64,000 nucleotides of DNA. Origin: Methylocystaceae bacterium (GTDB taxonomy: Bacteria; Pseudomonadota; Alphaproteobacteria; Rhizobiales; Beijerinckiaceae). Below, piece by piece: positions 40,092 to 49,458 of this stretch; within the stretch, counting starts at the first letter, position 1; each line of letters starts with the position of its first letter. The notes under the pieces were generated by a model. The model was not told the origin of the DNA and ran no database searches. It saw only the letters and a program-made list of their open reading frames with translations. The stretch covers positions 23,530 through 87,529 of the forward strand of contig WSXZ01000022.1 of assembly GCA_009773555.1 (NCBI GenBank), given 5' to 3'. The position numbers and the translations under genes were made by a program.

Positions 40092-40376
40092 ATGTCGCAT
40101 CCTGGCGAAATTCTTGCCCGTCATTTGCAGGAACTCGGACTGACGGCGTCGGATCTGGCGCGAGATATCGATGTGCCGGTCAATCGGGTCACCGCCATTA
40201 TCAACGGCCAGCGCGGGGTCACCGCCGATACGGCGCTGCGGCTCGGTCACTGGTTTGGAGTCCAGCCCGAAGATTGGCTCGAGCTGCAGACGCAATATGA
40301 GCTTTCTCTCGCGCGCCGCGCGGCTGGAGCGAGAATCAAGTCATTGCCGAGCCTCGCCGATCGTCAGCGCGACTGA
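40092..40376 (+). CDS. XRE-family HTH protein, HigA-like antitoxin type
   Basis: A 94-residue HigA-like protein. The ATG at 40092 has GGAG seven bases upstream and gives MSHPGEILARHLQELGLTAS, the HigA N-terminus. The HTH covers LTASDLARDIDVPVNRVTAII and GVTADTALRLGHWFGVQPEDWLELQ is the diagnostic following block. No HigB toxin is visible in the 218 bp upstream. Instead a DNA methyltransferase begins 3 bp downstream, so the pair may be cotranscribed, with this protein acting as regulator. The longer in-frame extension upstream shows no coding character. Confidence 0.82.
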   Translation: MSHPGEILARHLQELGLTASDLARDIDVPVNRVTAIINGQRGVTADTALRLGHWFGVQPEDWLELQTQYELSLARRAAGARIKSLPSLADRQRD

Positions 40377-40379
40377 GGC

Positions 40380-41579
40380 ATGGGCGCAGTTCAAAAGCTC
40401 GCGGAAGCGGAATTTTTTCACGACCTGCGTTGGTCCGCAGAATTCGGCGCGGCGACCCGCGCCGTCGTCGCTGACGGCGTTCCTTATTACGTCAACGCCT
40501 TCTGGACCGCCGGGCAAAGGCGCGCGCATCCTCTGCATGAGATCAGCTATCGCGCCTGTTTCAAGCCGCAGCTCCCGGCCTTTTTCATCGATCGGCTGAC
40601 GCAGCCGGGAGACGTCGTCTGCGATCCGTTCATGGGCCGCGGCACGACCATCCTGCAAGCGGCGCTGATGGGGCGGCGGCCGATCGGCTCCGACGCCAAT
40701 CCTTTGTCGCAGCTGCTGACGCGGCCTCGGCTGCGGCCTCCTGCGCTTAGCGATATCGAGGCGCGGCTCGCGGCCGCGCCCTGGGGGCGCGGCGAGGTTG
40801 AGCGCGAAGACCTTCTCGCTTTTTACCACGCTGAGACGCTGCGGCAGATATGCGCGCTGCGCCGCTATCTGCTGATCCGTGCAAATGATGGCCGCCTCGA
40901 CGCCGTGGATGGCTGGATCCGCATGGTGGCGCTCAATCGACTGACCGGCCACTCGCCGGGATTCTTTTCAGTCTACACGATGCCGCCCAACCAGGCCGTC
41001 TCGGTTAAGGCGCAATTGAAAATCAATGCGCGTCGCGCGCAATCGCCGCCGCAGCGCGACATCGCCGAATTGGTTTTTAAGAAATCGCGCGCGCTTCTGG
41101 CAGAGGACGGGCCGATCGCCTGCGACGCGCAGCTCGTCGTGGCGGATGCCGCCCGTTTGGAGCATATCGCCGATGCGACAGTCGATCTCGTCGTCACGTC
41201 GCCGCCTTTTCTCGACGTCGTCGACTATCGCGGCGACAATTGGCTGCGCAACTGGTTTGCGGGAATCGACGTCGAGAGCATCCGCCTCTCGCAGCTTCGC
41301 GCGCCGGAAGACTGGCGCGCGATGACTCGCAATGTTTTCCAAGAACTGGCCCGTGTCGTGAAGCCGGGCGGTCACGTCGCTTATGAGGTTGGCGAGGTCA
41401 GGGGCGGGGCGCTGCCGCTCGAACAGCTGGTCTGGCGCGCGCTCGACGAGCTTCCGTTCGAGCGATTGGGCGTGCTTGTGAATGAGCAAAGCTTCACGAA
41501 AACCAGCAATTGCTGGGGCGTCGCCAACAATGTGAAGGGCGTCAACAGCAACCGAATCGTGATCGCGCGGCGCTTTTGA
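40380..41579 (+). CDS. Site-specific DNA methyltransferase, amino (N4/N6) type
   Basis: A 399-residue protein with amino-methyltransferase motifs: motif I DPFMGRGTTILQAALMGRRPIGSD near residue 82, and motif IV TSPPFLDVVDY near residue 276, with LARVVKPGGHVAYEVGEV as the later strand. TSPPF fits N4-cytosine or N6-adenine methylation. The long helical insert between motifs I and IV may contain the target-recognition part. No restriction endonuclease is next to it, so it looks like a solitary or regulatory methyltransferase, possibly controlled by the HigA-like protein 3 bp upstream. It converges on recG. Confidence 0.85.
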   Translation: MGAVQKLAEAEFFHDLRWSAEFGAATRAVVADGVPYYVNAFWTAGQRRAHPLHEISYRACFKPQLPAFFIDRLTQPGDVVCDPFMGRGTTILQAALMGRRPIGSDANPLSQLLTRPRLRPPALSDIEARLAAAPWGRGEVEREDLLAFYHAETLRQICALRRYLLIRANDGRLDAVDGWIRMVALNRLTGHSPGFFSVYTMPPNQAVSVKAQLKINARRAQSPPQRDIAELVFKKSRALLAEDGPIACDAQLVVADAARLEHIADATVDLVVTSPPFLDVVDYRGDNWLRNWFAGIDVESIRLSQLRAPEDWRAMTRNVFQELARVVKPGGHVAYEVGEVRGGALPLEQLVWRALDELPFERLGVLVNEQSFTKTSNCWGVANNVKGVNSNRIVIARRF

Positions 41580-41586
41580 CCTCGCA

Positions 41587-43689
41587 TCAGCCGGCGCGCA
41601 GCAGGCGCACGGCGTCGTCGCGTTCGAAAAGGTAGAGCAGGGCGCGCAAGGCCTGGCCTCTGTCGCTCGCAAGCTCGGGATCGCGGCGCAGAATCAATTC
41701 GGCGTCATCGCGCGCCACGGCGAGGAGACGCGCGTGGGCGGAAAGGTCGGCGAGCCGAAAGCTCGGCAGACCGGCCTGCCGCACGCCGAGAATTTCGCCT
41801 TCGCCGCGCAGCCGCAGATCTTCTTCAGCGATACGAAATCCGTCTTCCGTCTGACGTATGATCATCAGCCGCGCCTTCGCCGCTTGGCTCAAAGGACCCT
41901 TGTACAGAAGCAGGCATGAGGACTTTCCCGAGCCGCGACCAACGCGTCCGCGCAGCTGGTGCAGCTGCGCAAGGCCAAAGCGTTCGGCGTGTTCGATGAC
42001 CATGATGGTCGCTTCCGGAACATCGACGCCGACTTCAATGACCGTGGTCGCCACCAGAATTTTGATCTCGCCGCGCTGAAAGGCTTCCATCACCGCGTCC
42101 TTCTCGCCGCCTTTCATGCGGCCGTGAACGAGGCCGACCGCCGCTCCAAAAATCTTCGAGAGATCGGCGTGCCGCTCTTGCGCAGCGGAAAGGTCCAGCT
42201 CCTCATTCTCCTCGACGAGCGGACAGACCCAATAGGCCCGCGCGCCCTCCGCCAAGGCGCGGCGCAGCCCCGCAATCACCTCATCGATTCTTTCGGCCGG
42301 AAGCGCGCGCGTCGAGATCGGCGTGCGGCCGGGCGGCTTTTCGTCGAGCGCCGAGCAGTCCATGTCGCCGAACGCCGTCAGCGCCAGCGTGCGCGGAATG
42401 GGCGTCGCCGTCATCACCAGCACGTCGACGGCGTCGCCCTTGGCGCCGAGCGCCAGCCGCTGCTCGACGCCGAAGCGATGCTGCTCGTCGACGACGGCGA
42501 GGCCGAGGTCGCGAAAGGCGAGATCGCTTTGCACGAGAGCATGCGTGCCGATGACGACATCGACTTCCCCCGCTGCAATGGCGGCGTGGAGCGCTGCCCG
42601 CTCGCTCGGTTTAGCGCGGCCTGTCAGCAGCGCGACGCGCAGTCCCGCGGACGCGAGCGCTGGCGTAAGCCGATCATAGTGCTGCCGCGCGAGGATCTCG
42701 GTAGGGGCCATCAAGGCGCTTTGCCGGCCGGTCTCCGCGACGCTCGCCATGGCGAGCGCGGCGACGACGGTCTTGCCGGATCCGACGTCGCCCTGAACGA
42801 GCCGCAGCATGCGCTGTTCCGACGCAAGATCGGTGCGGATTTCTTCAAGCGTGCGCTGCTGCGCGCGCGTCAGGCGAAACGGCAGGGCGGATTCGATCGG
42901 TCGGGCGTAGCGGCCATCGCCCTTGTGCGCGCGACCCGGAGGGCGGCGCATCTTTGCGCGAATGAGGCGCAGCGCGAGCTGGCTCGCGAGCAATTCATCG
43001 AGCGCGAGACGCTGACGGGCGGGATGCTGCGGCGAGAGCGCATCGGCGCTTGCCGGCCGGTGCGCCGCGCGCAGCGCCTCGGCGAAGGCGGGAAGCTTAT
43101 TGGCGGCGAGAACGCTGGCGTCTTGCCATTCTGGAAGGTTCGGCAGGCGCGTCAGCGCTTCTTCCGTCGCGCGTAAGACATACCGCGCCTGCAGGCCTTC
43201 GGTGAGGCCATAGACGGCTTCAAATGCGGGGAGCTTCGCCAGTCCGGCTTCGTCGAGCACGCGGTCCGGATGCACGATCTGGCGGCGTCCGTCGTAAAGC
43301 TCGATGCGTCCGGAAATCCAGCGCGTCGCGCCAAGCGGCAGGCTGCGTTCGATCCAGTCGGGGTTGGCGAGAAAGAACACGAGTTCGACGTCGCCGGTGT
43401 CATCCTCGACAAGCACGCGATAGGGCGCTTTCGCATATCGGCCCTGAGGGCGACGATGCTCGGTGACGCACGCCTTCAACACGACCATCGTCTCGAGCGG
43501 CGCGGCGGCGATCGTGGGACGCACGCTGCGGTCGATGACGGTCGACGGAAGATGAAACAGCAGATCGACGAGGCGCGCTTCGGCCCCGGGCTTGGCGAGC
43601 AGCCGATCGAACAGCCTGGCGGTTTTCGGTCCGACGCCAGGCAGTGCGGCGATGCGACCGAAGACGGGATCGAGCAGGGAGGGACGCAT
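41587..43689 (-). CDS. recG: ATP-dependent DNA helicase RecG
   Basis: A 700-residue superfamily 2 helicase that remodels stalled forks and branched DNA. The N-terminal wedge/OB domain includes DTGDVELVFFLANPDW. The helicase part has Walker A GDVGSGKTVVAALA, MAPTEILARQHYD, the DEQH box in VVDEQHRFGVEQR, TATPIPRTLALT, VATTVIEVGVDVP and QLRGRVGRG. Length is standard. It converges with the methyltransferase gene with only 7 bp between the stops. Confidence 0.97.
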   Translation of the reverse strand: MRPSLLDPVFGRIAALPGVGPKTARLFDRLLAKPGAEARLVDLLFHLPSTVIDRSVRPTIAAAPLETMVVLKACVTEHRRPQGRYAKAPYRVLVEDDTGDVELVFFLANPDWIERSLPLGATRWISGRIELYDGRRQIVHPDRVLDEAGLAKLPAFEAVYGLTEGLQARYVLRATEEALTRLPNLPEWQDASVLAANKLPAFAEALRAAHRPASADALSPQHPARQRLALDELLASQLALRLIRAKMRRPPGRAHKGDGRYARPIESALPFRLTRAQQRTLEEIRTDLASEQRMLRLVQGDVGSGKTVVAALAMASVAETGRQSALMAPTEILARQHYDRLTPALASAGLRVALLTGRAKPSERAALHAAIAAGEVDVVIGTHALVQSDLAFRDLGLAVVDEQHRFGVEQRLALGAKGDAVDVLVMTATPIPRTLALTAFGDMDCSALDEKPPGRTPISTRALPAERIDEVIAGLRRALAEGARAYWVCPLVEENEELDLSAAQERHADLSKIFGAAVGLVHGRMKGGEKDAVMEAFQRGEIKILVATTVIEVGVDVPEATIMVIEHAERFGLAQLHQLRGRVGRGSGKSSCLLLYKGPLSQAAKARLMIIRQTEDGFRIAEEDLRLRGEGEILGVRQAGLPSFRLADLSAHARLLAVARDDAELILRRDPELASDRGQALRALLYLFERDDAVRLLRAG

Positions 43690-43723
43690 AAGGGTTCAGT
43701 TCAGCTCGCCGGCGCGGAACCGG

Positions 43724-44332
43724 TCACTTTTTGTAGGTGAAATGCCACCATTCGCGCGGAAAATTTTCAAAGCCGTGGCGGCGCATCAGCGCCACGAGCG
43801 CGTCGCGATGCGCCCGCGCCGTCTTTGAGGTTTTGGCTTTCGTCCATGAGCGCGTATCGAAAAAATCGAACGGCGTGCCAAAATTCCAGCCTTTGACGCC
43901 GATATCGACCGCCAATCCCGTCGAATGGGTGGAATGTTCGGCGATATAGCCCTCGGGAAACAGCGCGCTCTTGGCGAGGCGTGGATAATGTTCGGTCTTC
44001 GTCCGCTGGTCGGCGTTGCGCGACCAGTCGACGAAGGCCGAAACGGCGCGCAGCGGCCGGTAGCAGTCGTAGACGACGAGCGAAATCTTGCGGGCGCGCG
44101 CATCCTTCTGCGCGGCGGCCAGCGCTTTGGCGGCCTCAGTGCGCAGCCAGCATTGCGGCGCGTCATAGCCGGGCACCGGCGCGCCAGTGAAATTATCGGC
44201 GCCGGCATAGCGCATCTCCTGAACGATAGTCGGCGCAACGTCAGCAAGGCGCACGAAGCCTGGCGGCGGCTCGCCCGCGTGCGCATAGGGCGCGCAAAGC
44301 GCCCCAATAAGAAGAAACATCACTCTGCGCAT
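43724..44332 (-). CDS. D-alanyl-D-alanine dipeptidase (VanX/DdpX, M15D)
   Basis: A 202-residue exported zinc dipeptidase that splits D-Ala-D-Ala. ATG 44332 gives a signal peptide (MRRVMFLLIGALCAPYAHAG). Motifs are YDCYRPLRAV, the zinc site EHSTHSTGLAVDIG, and EWWHFTY with the catalytic Glu and last zinc His. Members recycle peptidoglycan dipeptide or, with VanHA, give glycopeptide resistance; no vanH or vanA is nearby, so recycling is more likely. The long 5' extension of the open frame is spurious. Confidence 0.92.
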   Translation of the reverse strand: MRRVMFLLIGALCAPYAHAGEPPPGFVRLADVAPTIVQEMRYAGADNFTGAPVPGYDAPQCWLRTEAAKALAAAQKDARARKISLVVYDCYRPLRAVSAFVDWSRNADQRTKTEHYPRLAKSALFPEGYIAEHSTHSTGLAVDIGVKGWNFGTPFDFFDTRSWTKAKTSKTARAHRDALVALMRRHGFENFPREWWHFTYKK

Positions 44333-44413
44333 GGCGGCTCCACGTGCGTTGGCGCAATTCGCTGCTCCCGAACCCCGACTATAGGTCTTTCCAACGCAAT
44401 CGGGAGGCCTTTG

Positions 44414-44707
44414 ATGTCCGAGAAACTCGCGCCTTTCGCCGGCCTCACTCTCGCCGCTCTCGCCGCCGCGATCGCGTGGGGCGCGACGGCGCTCGCTGGC
44501 GATCGTTGCAAGGCGGTGGACGCCATGGGCGCTTCGATCGCCATCCGCGATCAGCGCAAGACTGTCATCGGCGCCATCGAAGACGGGAACGCTATTATCG
44601 TGCAGCGCTATGGCGAGGACGATCACGGCAGGCCCTGGGCCTATGTGGCGAGCCCCGGCGGCAAGCGCCTCGGCTGGCTCTATCGCGAATTCATCCGCTG
44701 CAGCTAA
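44414..44707 (+). CDS. Small secreted SH3-like protein
   Basis: A 97-residue protein starting at ATG 44414 behind GGGAGG. It has an N-terminal hydrophobic export signal (LTLAALAAAIAWGATALAG) and a compact region RKTVIGAIEDGNAIIVQRY followed by RPWAYVASPGGKRLGWLYREFI, which has the length and pattern of a bacterial SH3 domain. Two Cys residues could form a disulfide. The function is unknown. It is divergent from the dipeptidase. Confidence 0.75.
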   Translation: MSEKLAPFAGLTLAALAAAIAWGATALAGDRCKAVDAMGASIAIRDQRKTVIGAIEDGNAIIVQRYGEDDHGRPWAYVASPGGKRLGWLYREFIRCS

Positions 44708-44727
44708 AAGCGCCTGCTTCGGCTGGG

Positions 44728-45411
44728 CTATCCCTTCGCCTTGGCGAGGCCGCCATGCGCGGCCGACCAGGCGACGGGATCGGCGATGAAGGCTTCGACT
44801 TCATTGAGCGCGTCATCGGGGAAATATTTGTGCTCGCGGGCCACGGCGAGCACGTCGCGCCAGGTTGCGAGCGCATGCAGGCTGATGCCGAGCGCGGCCA
44901 GCTCCTCGCGCGCGCCAGCGAATATATCGTAGAAGAAGAACACGAAGACGTGATCGCAGCGCTGGCCTGAGTCGCGCAGCGCCTGCACGAAGTCCTTCTT
45001 CGAGCCGCCGTCGGTCGCCAGATCCTCGACGAGCAGGGCGCGGCCGCCCTCCATCACATCGCCTTCGATGCGGGCGTTGCGACCGAAGCCCTTGGGCTTT
45101 TTGCGCACATATTGCATCGGCAGCATGAGGCTGTCGGCGATCCACGCCGCGAAGGGAATGCCGGCCGTCTCGCCGCCCGCGACGACGTCGAGCGATTCAT
45201 AGCCGATGTCACGCTCGATCGTCCGCGTCGCGAATTCGACGAGGCGACGCCGCAGCCGCGGAAAGGCGATGATCTTGCGCATGTCGATGTAGACCGGCGA
45301 CGCCCAGCCGGCGGTTGTTATGAAGGGCTTATCGACATTCACGAGCACCGCTTGCACTTCGATCAGCGCCTTGGCGGTTTCTCGCGCGGCGGTTTGGCGG
45401 TCGTTCGACAT
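44728..45411 (-). CDS. pyrE: Orotate phosphoribosyltransferase
   Basis: A 227-residue PyrE that couples orotate to PRPP to give OMP in pyrimidine synthesis. The PRPP loop is [20 protein letters not shown], with [17 protein letters not shown] and [15 protein letters not shown] in the N-terminal half and KKPKGFGR as the flexible catalytic loop. The length fits the alphaproteobacterial form. Confidence 0.96.
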   Translation of the reverse strand: MSNDRQTAARETAKALIEVQAVLVNVDKPFITTAGWASPVYIDMRKIIAFPRLRRRLVEFATRTIERDIGYESLDVVAGGETAGIPFAAWIADSLMLPMQYVRKKPKGFGRNARIEGDVMEGGRALLVEDLATDGGSKKDFVQALRDSGQRCDHVFVFFFYDIFAGAREELAALGISLHALATWRDVLAVAREHKYFPDDALNEVEAFIADPVAWSAAHGGLAKAKG

Positions 45412-45456
45412 GGATGCGGCGTGCCCTTCTTAGAAAAAACGCCGCGCAGCCATAGC

Positions 45457-46161
45457 CTATTTCGCGCCGCCGCGCTCGGTGGTCTGACCGAAAAGTATTT
45501 CGCGCTCTAGCGCCGTAAAATCGAGACGCGTCCGCTCATAGGGCGCGCCGGCCGCATAGGCGCGGACCACCGCTGGCCGGGAATGGATCGCCTCGAACCA
45601 GCGCTTGAGATGCGGGAAGTCGTGCAGATCCTGGCCCTGATCCTCATGCGGAACGATCCAGGGATAGCAGGCGATGTCGGCGATCGAATACTCACCGGCG
45701 AGAAAAGGCGTCTTGGCGAGCTGACTGTCCATCACGCCGTAGAGCCGGCCTGTCTCAATACGGTAGCGCTCGATCGCGTAGGGAATTTTCGCCGGCGCGT
45801 ATTTGGCGAAGTGGTGGTTTTGACCGGCCATCGGGCCAAGCCCGCCGACCTGCCAGAACAGCCACTGCAGCGTTCGCGCACGCGCATGGAGGTCTGTGGG
45901 AAGGAGCCGCCCGGTCTTTTCGGCAAGGTAGACGAGGATCGCGCCCGATTCGAAGAGCGCGACCGGAGCGCCGCCATCCGCGGTCTCGCGGTCGATGATG
46001 GCCGGCATGCGATTGTTAGGAGAAATCGCGAGAAACTCGGGCTTGAATTGGTCCCCTTTGGTGATGTCGACGGGCTTGATCCGATAAGCGAGTCCCGCTT
46101 CCTCGAGAAAAATCGTGACTTTGTGGCCGTTGGGGGTCGGCCAATAATGAAGATCGATCAT
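45457..46161 (-). CDS. Glutathione S-transferase (YfcG/Nu-like disulfide-bond oxidoreductase)
   Basis: A 234-residue GST. The N-terminal motif LHYWPTPNGHKVTIFLEEAGL with Thr/Asn at the active position, followed by FKPEFLAISPNNRMPAI, ALFESGAILVYLAEKTGRLLP and LQWLFWQVGGLGPMAGQNHHF, is characteristic of the YfcG/YghU (Nu class) group, which reduces disulfides with glutathione. It is divergent from the DUF2165-like gene, with 6 bp between starts. Confidence 0.92.
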   Translation of the reverse strand: MIDLHYWPTPNGHKVTIFLEEAGLAYRIKPVDITKGDQFKPEFLAISPNNRMPAIIDRETADGGAPVALFESGAILVYLAEKTGRLLPTDLHARARTLQWLFWQVGGLGPMAGQNHHFAKYAPAKIPYAIERYRIETGRLYGVMDSQLAKTPFLAGEYSIADIACYPWIVPHEDQGQDLHDFPHLKRWFEAIHSRPAVVRAYAAGAPYERTRLDFTALEREILFGQTTERGGAK

Positions 46162-46167
46162 CGACGC

Positions 46168-46704
46168 ATGTCCGACGGGAGACCAGACTCTGTTGTAAGC
46201 CCTCGCGTCGCAAGATCAATCGCTCAGATCAGATATTCGAAGATTTTGCTGACCGCTGCGCTCGGCGCGCTCATTCTGCTTGTCGCCATCAACAATGTCA
46301 CGGACTACGACACGAATTACCAGTTCGTCAGCCATGTGATGTCGATGGATCAGGTGCCGGCCGGCAGCCCGCTCGAGTGGCGCGCCGTCGCCAGTCCCGC
46401 GCTGCATCGGACGCTTTACGCCTTCATCATCGCGGTGGAATTTTCCGCCGGCGCGCTCATTCTAGCGGGCGTGTGGCGGCTGTTGCTGAGGCGCAAGGCG
46501 GAGTCGGCGCGATTCAACGCCGCGAAGGGTGTCGCGATTGCGGGTCTTGCGCTCGCCGTTGGCCTCTACCTGTTTGGCTTCATGGCCGTCGGCGGGGAAT
46601 GGTTCCAGATGTGGCGGTCCCTGCCAGACGCCGAGCAAGCCGCGTTCCGCTTCATCGGCTGCGCGGCGCTGGTGATGCTGTTTCTCGGTCAGCGCGACGA
46701 CTGA
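46168..46704 (+). CDS. DUF2165-family small integral membrane protein
   Basis: A 178-residue membrane protein with about four helices: ILLTAALGALILLVAINNVTDYDTNYQFVSHVMSMD at the N-terminus (a DUF2165 signature), LYAFIIAVEFSAGALILAGVW, GVAIAGLALAVGLYLFGFM and FIGCAALVMLFLG. The MAVGGEWFQMW segment is also typical. The function of the family is unknown. The start is ATG 46168 or 46147; the latter would overlap the divergent GST start. Confidence 0.8.
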   Translation: MSDGRPDSVVSPRVARSIAQIRYSKILLTAALGALILLVAINNVTDYDTNYQFVSHVMSMDQVPAGSPLEWRAVASPALHRTLYAFIIAVEFSAGALILAGVWRLLLRRKAESARFNAAKGVAIAGLALAVGLYLFGFMAVGGEWFQMWRSLPDAEQAAFRFIGCAALVMLFLGQRDD

Positions 46705-46708
46705 CGCG

Positions 46709-46909
46709 TCACAGCCGCTTCAACATATTGTATCCGAGCAGACCGCCAAGTCCCGCCCCGACGACTGCGATGAGCGGGCCGCCGATCGCGACGCCGGTCA
46801 GACCGCCGAGAACGGCGCCGACGCCGCCGAAAAGATATTTGTTCTTTTTAACGGTGGGGTTTTCGTCGGTCAGTTTGTTCTCAACGATGGGATTTTTGTC
46901 ATCCGCCAT
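46709..46909 (-). CDS. Small glycine-zipper membrane protein
   Basis: A 66-residue protein with a charged N-terminus (MADDKNPIVENKLTDENPTVKK) and a Gly-rich double hydrophobic stretch with GxxxG spacing (LFGGVGAVLGGLTGVAIGG, LIAVVGAGLGGLLGY). An AGGAC ribosome site lies upstream. Similar small glycine-zipper proteins occur widely; none has an assigned role that I can apply here. It converges on the DUF2165 gene with 4 bp between stops. Confidence 0.7.
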   Translation of the reverse strand: MADDKNPIVENKLTDENPTVKKNKYLFGGVGAVLGGLTGVAIGGPLIAVVGAGLGGLLGYNMLKRL

Positions 46910-47055
46910 TGCAAAGTCCTCGTGAAAGAGCCGCAGTCGCGAATTAAGCAGAGCGGCGCTGAAATCAAGAGCGGGTCCGAAGAACGGTCAGGAAGTAGCG
47001 ATTCGGTCACAGCTACGGATCGGCGGCGGCGGCCCGGAGGCGTTGACGTTGCGGA

Positions 47056-48036
47056 TTAATCTGGCTGCGTCAAACTCTCCTGCGGCGTCGCGCCCAGCTC
47101 CAAGCTGATCCCCTGCATCTTGAGATGAGCCCAGTTCTTGAGGTCTTTCACGGTAAAGCCTTTCAAGAAGGGATTTCCATTGACGATTTTTTCGCGTGTT
47201 TTGCCCGGCTGTCCGTCGACGCTGGCGATCACTGTCGCCGCATCGACCGCTTCCGGCGCGGACAGGATCGCCGCCGCGCCGCCCGGTCCGGCGAAATGCG
47301 CGAGATAAAGCGCGCCGGGCGTGACCGGCAGACCCTTCTTCATCAGGATCGACGTGTTCTGCTCGACATAGCGCGCCGTCATTTCTCGAGAGAGCTCAGG
47401 ATCCTTGCGCAAGTCCAGAATCTCTTTGTCGCTCAGAGCGCCAGCGAGGTCCGGACGATGTTTCTTGATTAGCGCCATCCATGTGGCGTTGATGAACTGT
47501 CCCAGTCCGGCCGCGGAGGAAAACTTGTTTCTAGCGTCTGGATTTCCCTGTGACTCGGACATGGTGATCCTGTCGACCAGAGCCTTGAGCGACGAGGCGG
47601 CCTGATCGGGAAAAACTGGAAAATGAACGTCGTGGAAGTGCAGTTTCAGTCCGAATCCGACGGCGAAGATCAGCATTAGAGCGACTGGAGAAACGCGTGT
47701 GCTTTGTTCGTCGCCGGCCTGCCTCCGCGTGGCGCAAGCCTCTTCCCGATAAGGCGCGGTCAGGCTGATATATTCAGCGGTCTGCGGTTGTATTTGCGCG
47801 TTTTTGAGAGAGGACAGAACGCTCTGCAGCGTCTGGTCGTCGAACCCGAGATTGATCCTGATCTCGACCTTTCTTCCCGCGTCTGAACTCTCGCTGTCAG
47901 AGACCAACGTCGCGTGTTCGCACGCCGAAATTTTGACTGCGGCTTCGGGCCCCGCGCGAGTTGGCGGAGCTTTGTCCTCGCGCGCTCGCGCGCTCGCTTC
48001 TTGGGACGTCTCGTTTGGAGAGCTTGCCTCGTCCAT
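47056..48036 (-). CDS. Lytic transglycosylase-like (SLT) membrane-anchored protein
   Basis: A 326-residue protein. The first ~120 residues are charged and probably cytoplasmic, a single helix (VSPVALMLIFAVGFGLKL, about residues 115-132) anchors it, and the C-terminal part is an SLT-like domain. ITMSESQGNPDARNKFSSAAGLGQFINATW carries the catalytic Glu and GLGQF motif; YLAHFAGPGGAAAIL and a GNPFL segment follow, as in phage-like or flagellar muramidases. A type II signal-anchor layout would place the enzyme in the periplasm. Confidence 0.82.
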   Translation of the reverse strand: MDEASSPNETSQEASARAREDKAPPTRAGPEAAVKISACEHATLVSDSESSDAGRKVEIRINLGFDDQTLQSVLSSLKNAQIQPQTAEYISLTAPYREEACATRRQAGDEQSTRVSPVALMLIFAVGFGLKLHFHDVHFPVFPDQAASSLKALVDRITMSESQGNPDARNKFSSAAGLGQFINATWMALIKKHRPDLAGALSDKEILDLRKDPELSREMTARYVEQNTSILMKKGLPVTPGALYLAHFAGPGGAAAILSAPEAVDAATVIASVDGQPGKTREKIVNGNPFLKGFTVKDLKNWAHLKMQGISLELGATPQESLTQPD

Positions 48037-48439
48037 CAGCTCACTCCTCGCTTGTGTGGCGAATATCCAATGGCGGACGAGGGGAGCAGCATCCTGTTAT
48101 CAAATTGTAAACGATGCTTAGGAAAGCGAGCTTGCGCGGGTCTGGGAAAGGCGCCGCGCCTCGGCGCTTTGAAAATCGCCTCAATCTTCCGACGCTTGCT
48201 TCGAGCCTGAAACTGATTGAGGAAGATCGGCATTCAAAATTCGCGAGAGGGCGGGGAGCCTCATCAGGAAGCATTTTATTGCCGTGGAACGAACGATTTC
48301 CTTCTGGATCAATTCTATTTTCTGAATCATGGTGTTTGAAATCTTTGCGTGGCTGCGGCGCAAGTCGCAGGCCGTTAATACATTCTCAAGCAATCGGCGT
48401 AAGGCTCAAAAATCTTGCGCCCCCATTCGAAGGCTTGCC
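48037..48439. other. 403-bp intergenic region between divergent genes
   Basis: Locally AT-richer than its surroundings (for example near 48098-48115 and 48270-48335). I see no gene, tRNA or clear RNA fold. It should hold the promoters of the transglycosylase and of the gene at 48440. Confidence 0.55.
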
Positions 48440-49204
48440 ATGACCGAGCAAACGGGATTAGCCGCCCTCGACCTTAGCCCTGCCGCGGCGCCTGCGGCTG
48501 ACGTTCCGGAGCTGAAGCTAGGGTCCGCGGACGCGGCGATCTCCGCAGATGTGTCTGATCATTCCAAGGCGACTGCCGCGCAACGCCTGCTGCCGGCGTT
48601 CAAAAGCGCTTTCATCCACGGCTCACGGCTTCTTTGGGCTGCGTTGCTCTATGGCGCCGCCGCGCTCGCCGGCTGGCTCATCGCCGAGGCGGCCTGGCCG
48701 ACGGTCTCCGCCTTGCCGGATCTCGTCCGAACGATGGCGACGCAGGAAAACGCCGAGCGCGCCGCCGCTCTGCGAACCGCGCAAAAGACGGAGGAGGACA
48801 TTCGTGCGCTCCGCGCTGAGATGGAGGCGATGCGATCTTCGATGCAAGCGGCGTCTCCGGGCGCCGACGCTGTCGAAACTCTCGGCAAACGTATCGACGC
48901 GATGAAGACGGAAACGAACTCCGCAATCGGTGCGCTGTCCGGTCAGGTGGAGGGACTGCGGCGCGACGCGGCCGCCAAGCCTGCGCCGACAGGCGCGTCC
49001 TCGGAGCAAGTCGGCGCGCGTTCGCCGCGAAGCGAATACGTCATCCTCGAACAAGGCGCGTCGCGGCGGACGACCGTCTCCGCGACCGTGAAAGTCGGCG
49101 AGGGACTGCGGCGCCCCAAAAAACGTCGCGGCGACGCGTTCGAGCCGGCAAAATATCCGGAGGCGCCCGGCGCGCCGCGCCCGCTCGGCGCCTACGGGCG
49201 GTAG
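48440..49204 (+). CDS. Membrane protein with coiled-coil region, unknown function
   Basis: A 254-residue protein started at ATG 48440 (MTEQTGLAALDLSPAAAP). It has an acidic/Ala-rich N-terminus, one transmembrane helix (LLWAALLYGAAALAGWLIA, about residues 64-82), a helical region with heptad character (ENAERAAALRTAQKTEEDIRALRAEMEAM and a second stretch), and a basic Pro/Arg-rich C-terminus. Such an arrangement is found in structural or scaffold proteins of the alphaproteobacterial envelope. No family is recognised. The upstream extension to 48329 is less likely. Confidence 0.65.
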   Translation: MTEQTGLAALDLSPAAAPAADVPELKLGSADAAISADVSDHSKATAAQRLLPAFKSAFIHGSRLLWAALLYGAAALAGWLIAEAAWPTVSALPDLVRTMATQENAERAAALRTAQKTEEDIRALRAEMEAMRSSMQAASPGADAVETLGKRIDAMKTETNSAIGALSGQVEGLRRDAAAKPAPTGASSEQVGARSPRSEYVILEQGASRRTTVSATVKVGEGLRRPKKRRGDAFEPAKYPEAPGAPRPLGAYGR

Positions 49205-49458
49205 GATAAGGAGTCGACCGGATCGCTTACTATCGTGGCGCAGCTTGGGCGACCTGAATCGAACTTTGTACGCGCGCTAAATTGACGGACGACTTATTCG
49301 CCCATGGCGAGGTAATGGCGACTGCGACTAAACTATTTATCGAAGAGAATGCCCAGTTTGGAGGCCGGAGGATTGGCGTTTCACGCGCTGGTTTGTTTGC
49401 TCGCCTATGCTGCTGCCGCAACCGAGGAGCAGTTGCAACATTCGGGCCTTCGAAAATG
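49205..49458. other. 254-bp gene-poor stretch
   Basis: Lower GC than the rest of the window, with several short frames on both strands (for example 49282-49518) that lack ribosome sites and overlap the next feature. Nothing convincing is seen. Confidence 0.5.

Noticed and set aside
43724..44332. VanX-type dipeptidase as a glycopeptide-resistance gene
   Set aside because: No vanH, vanA or regulatory genes are present; a signal peptide and isolated position fit peptidoglycan dipeptide recycling better.
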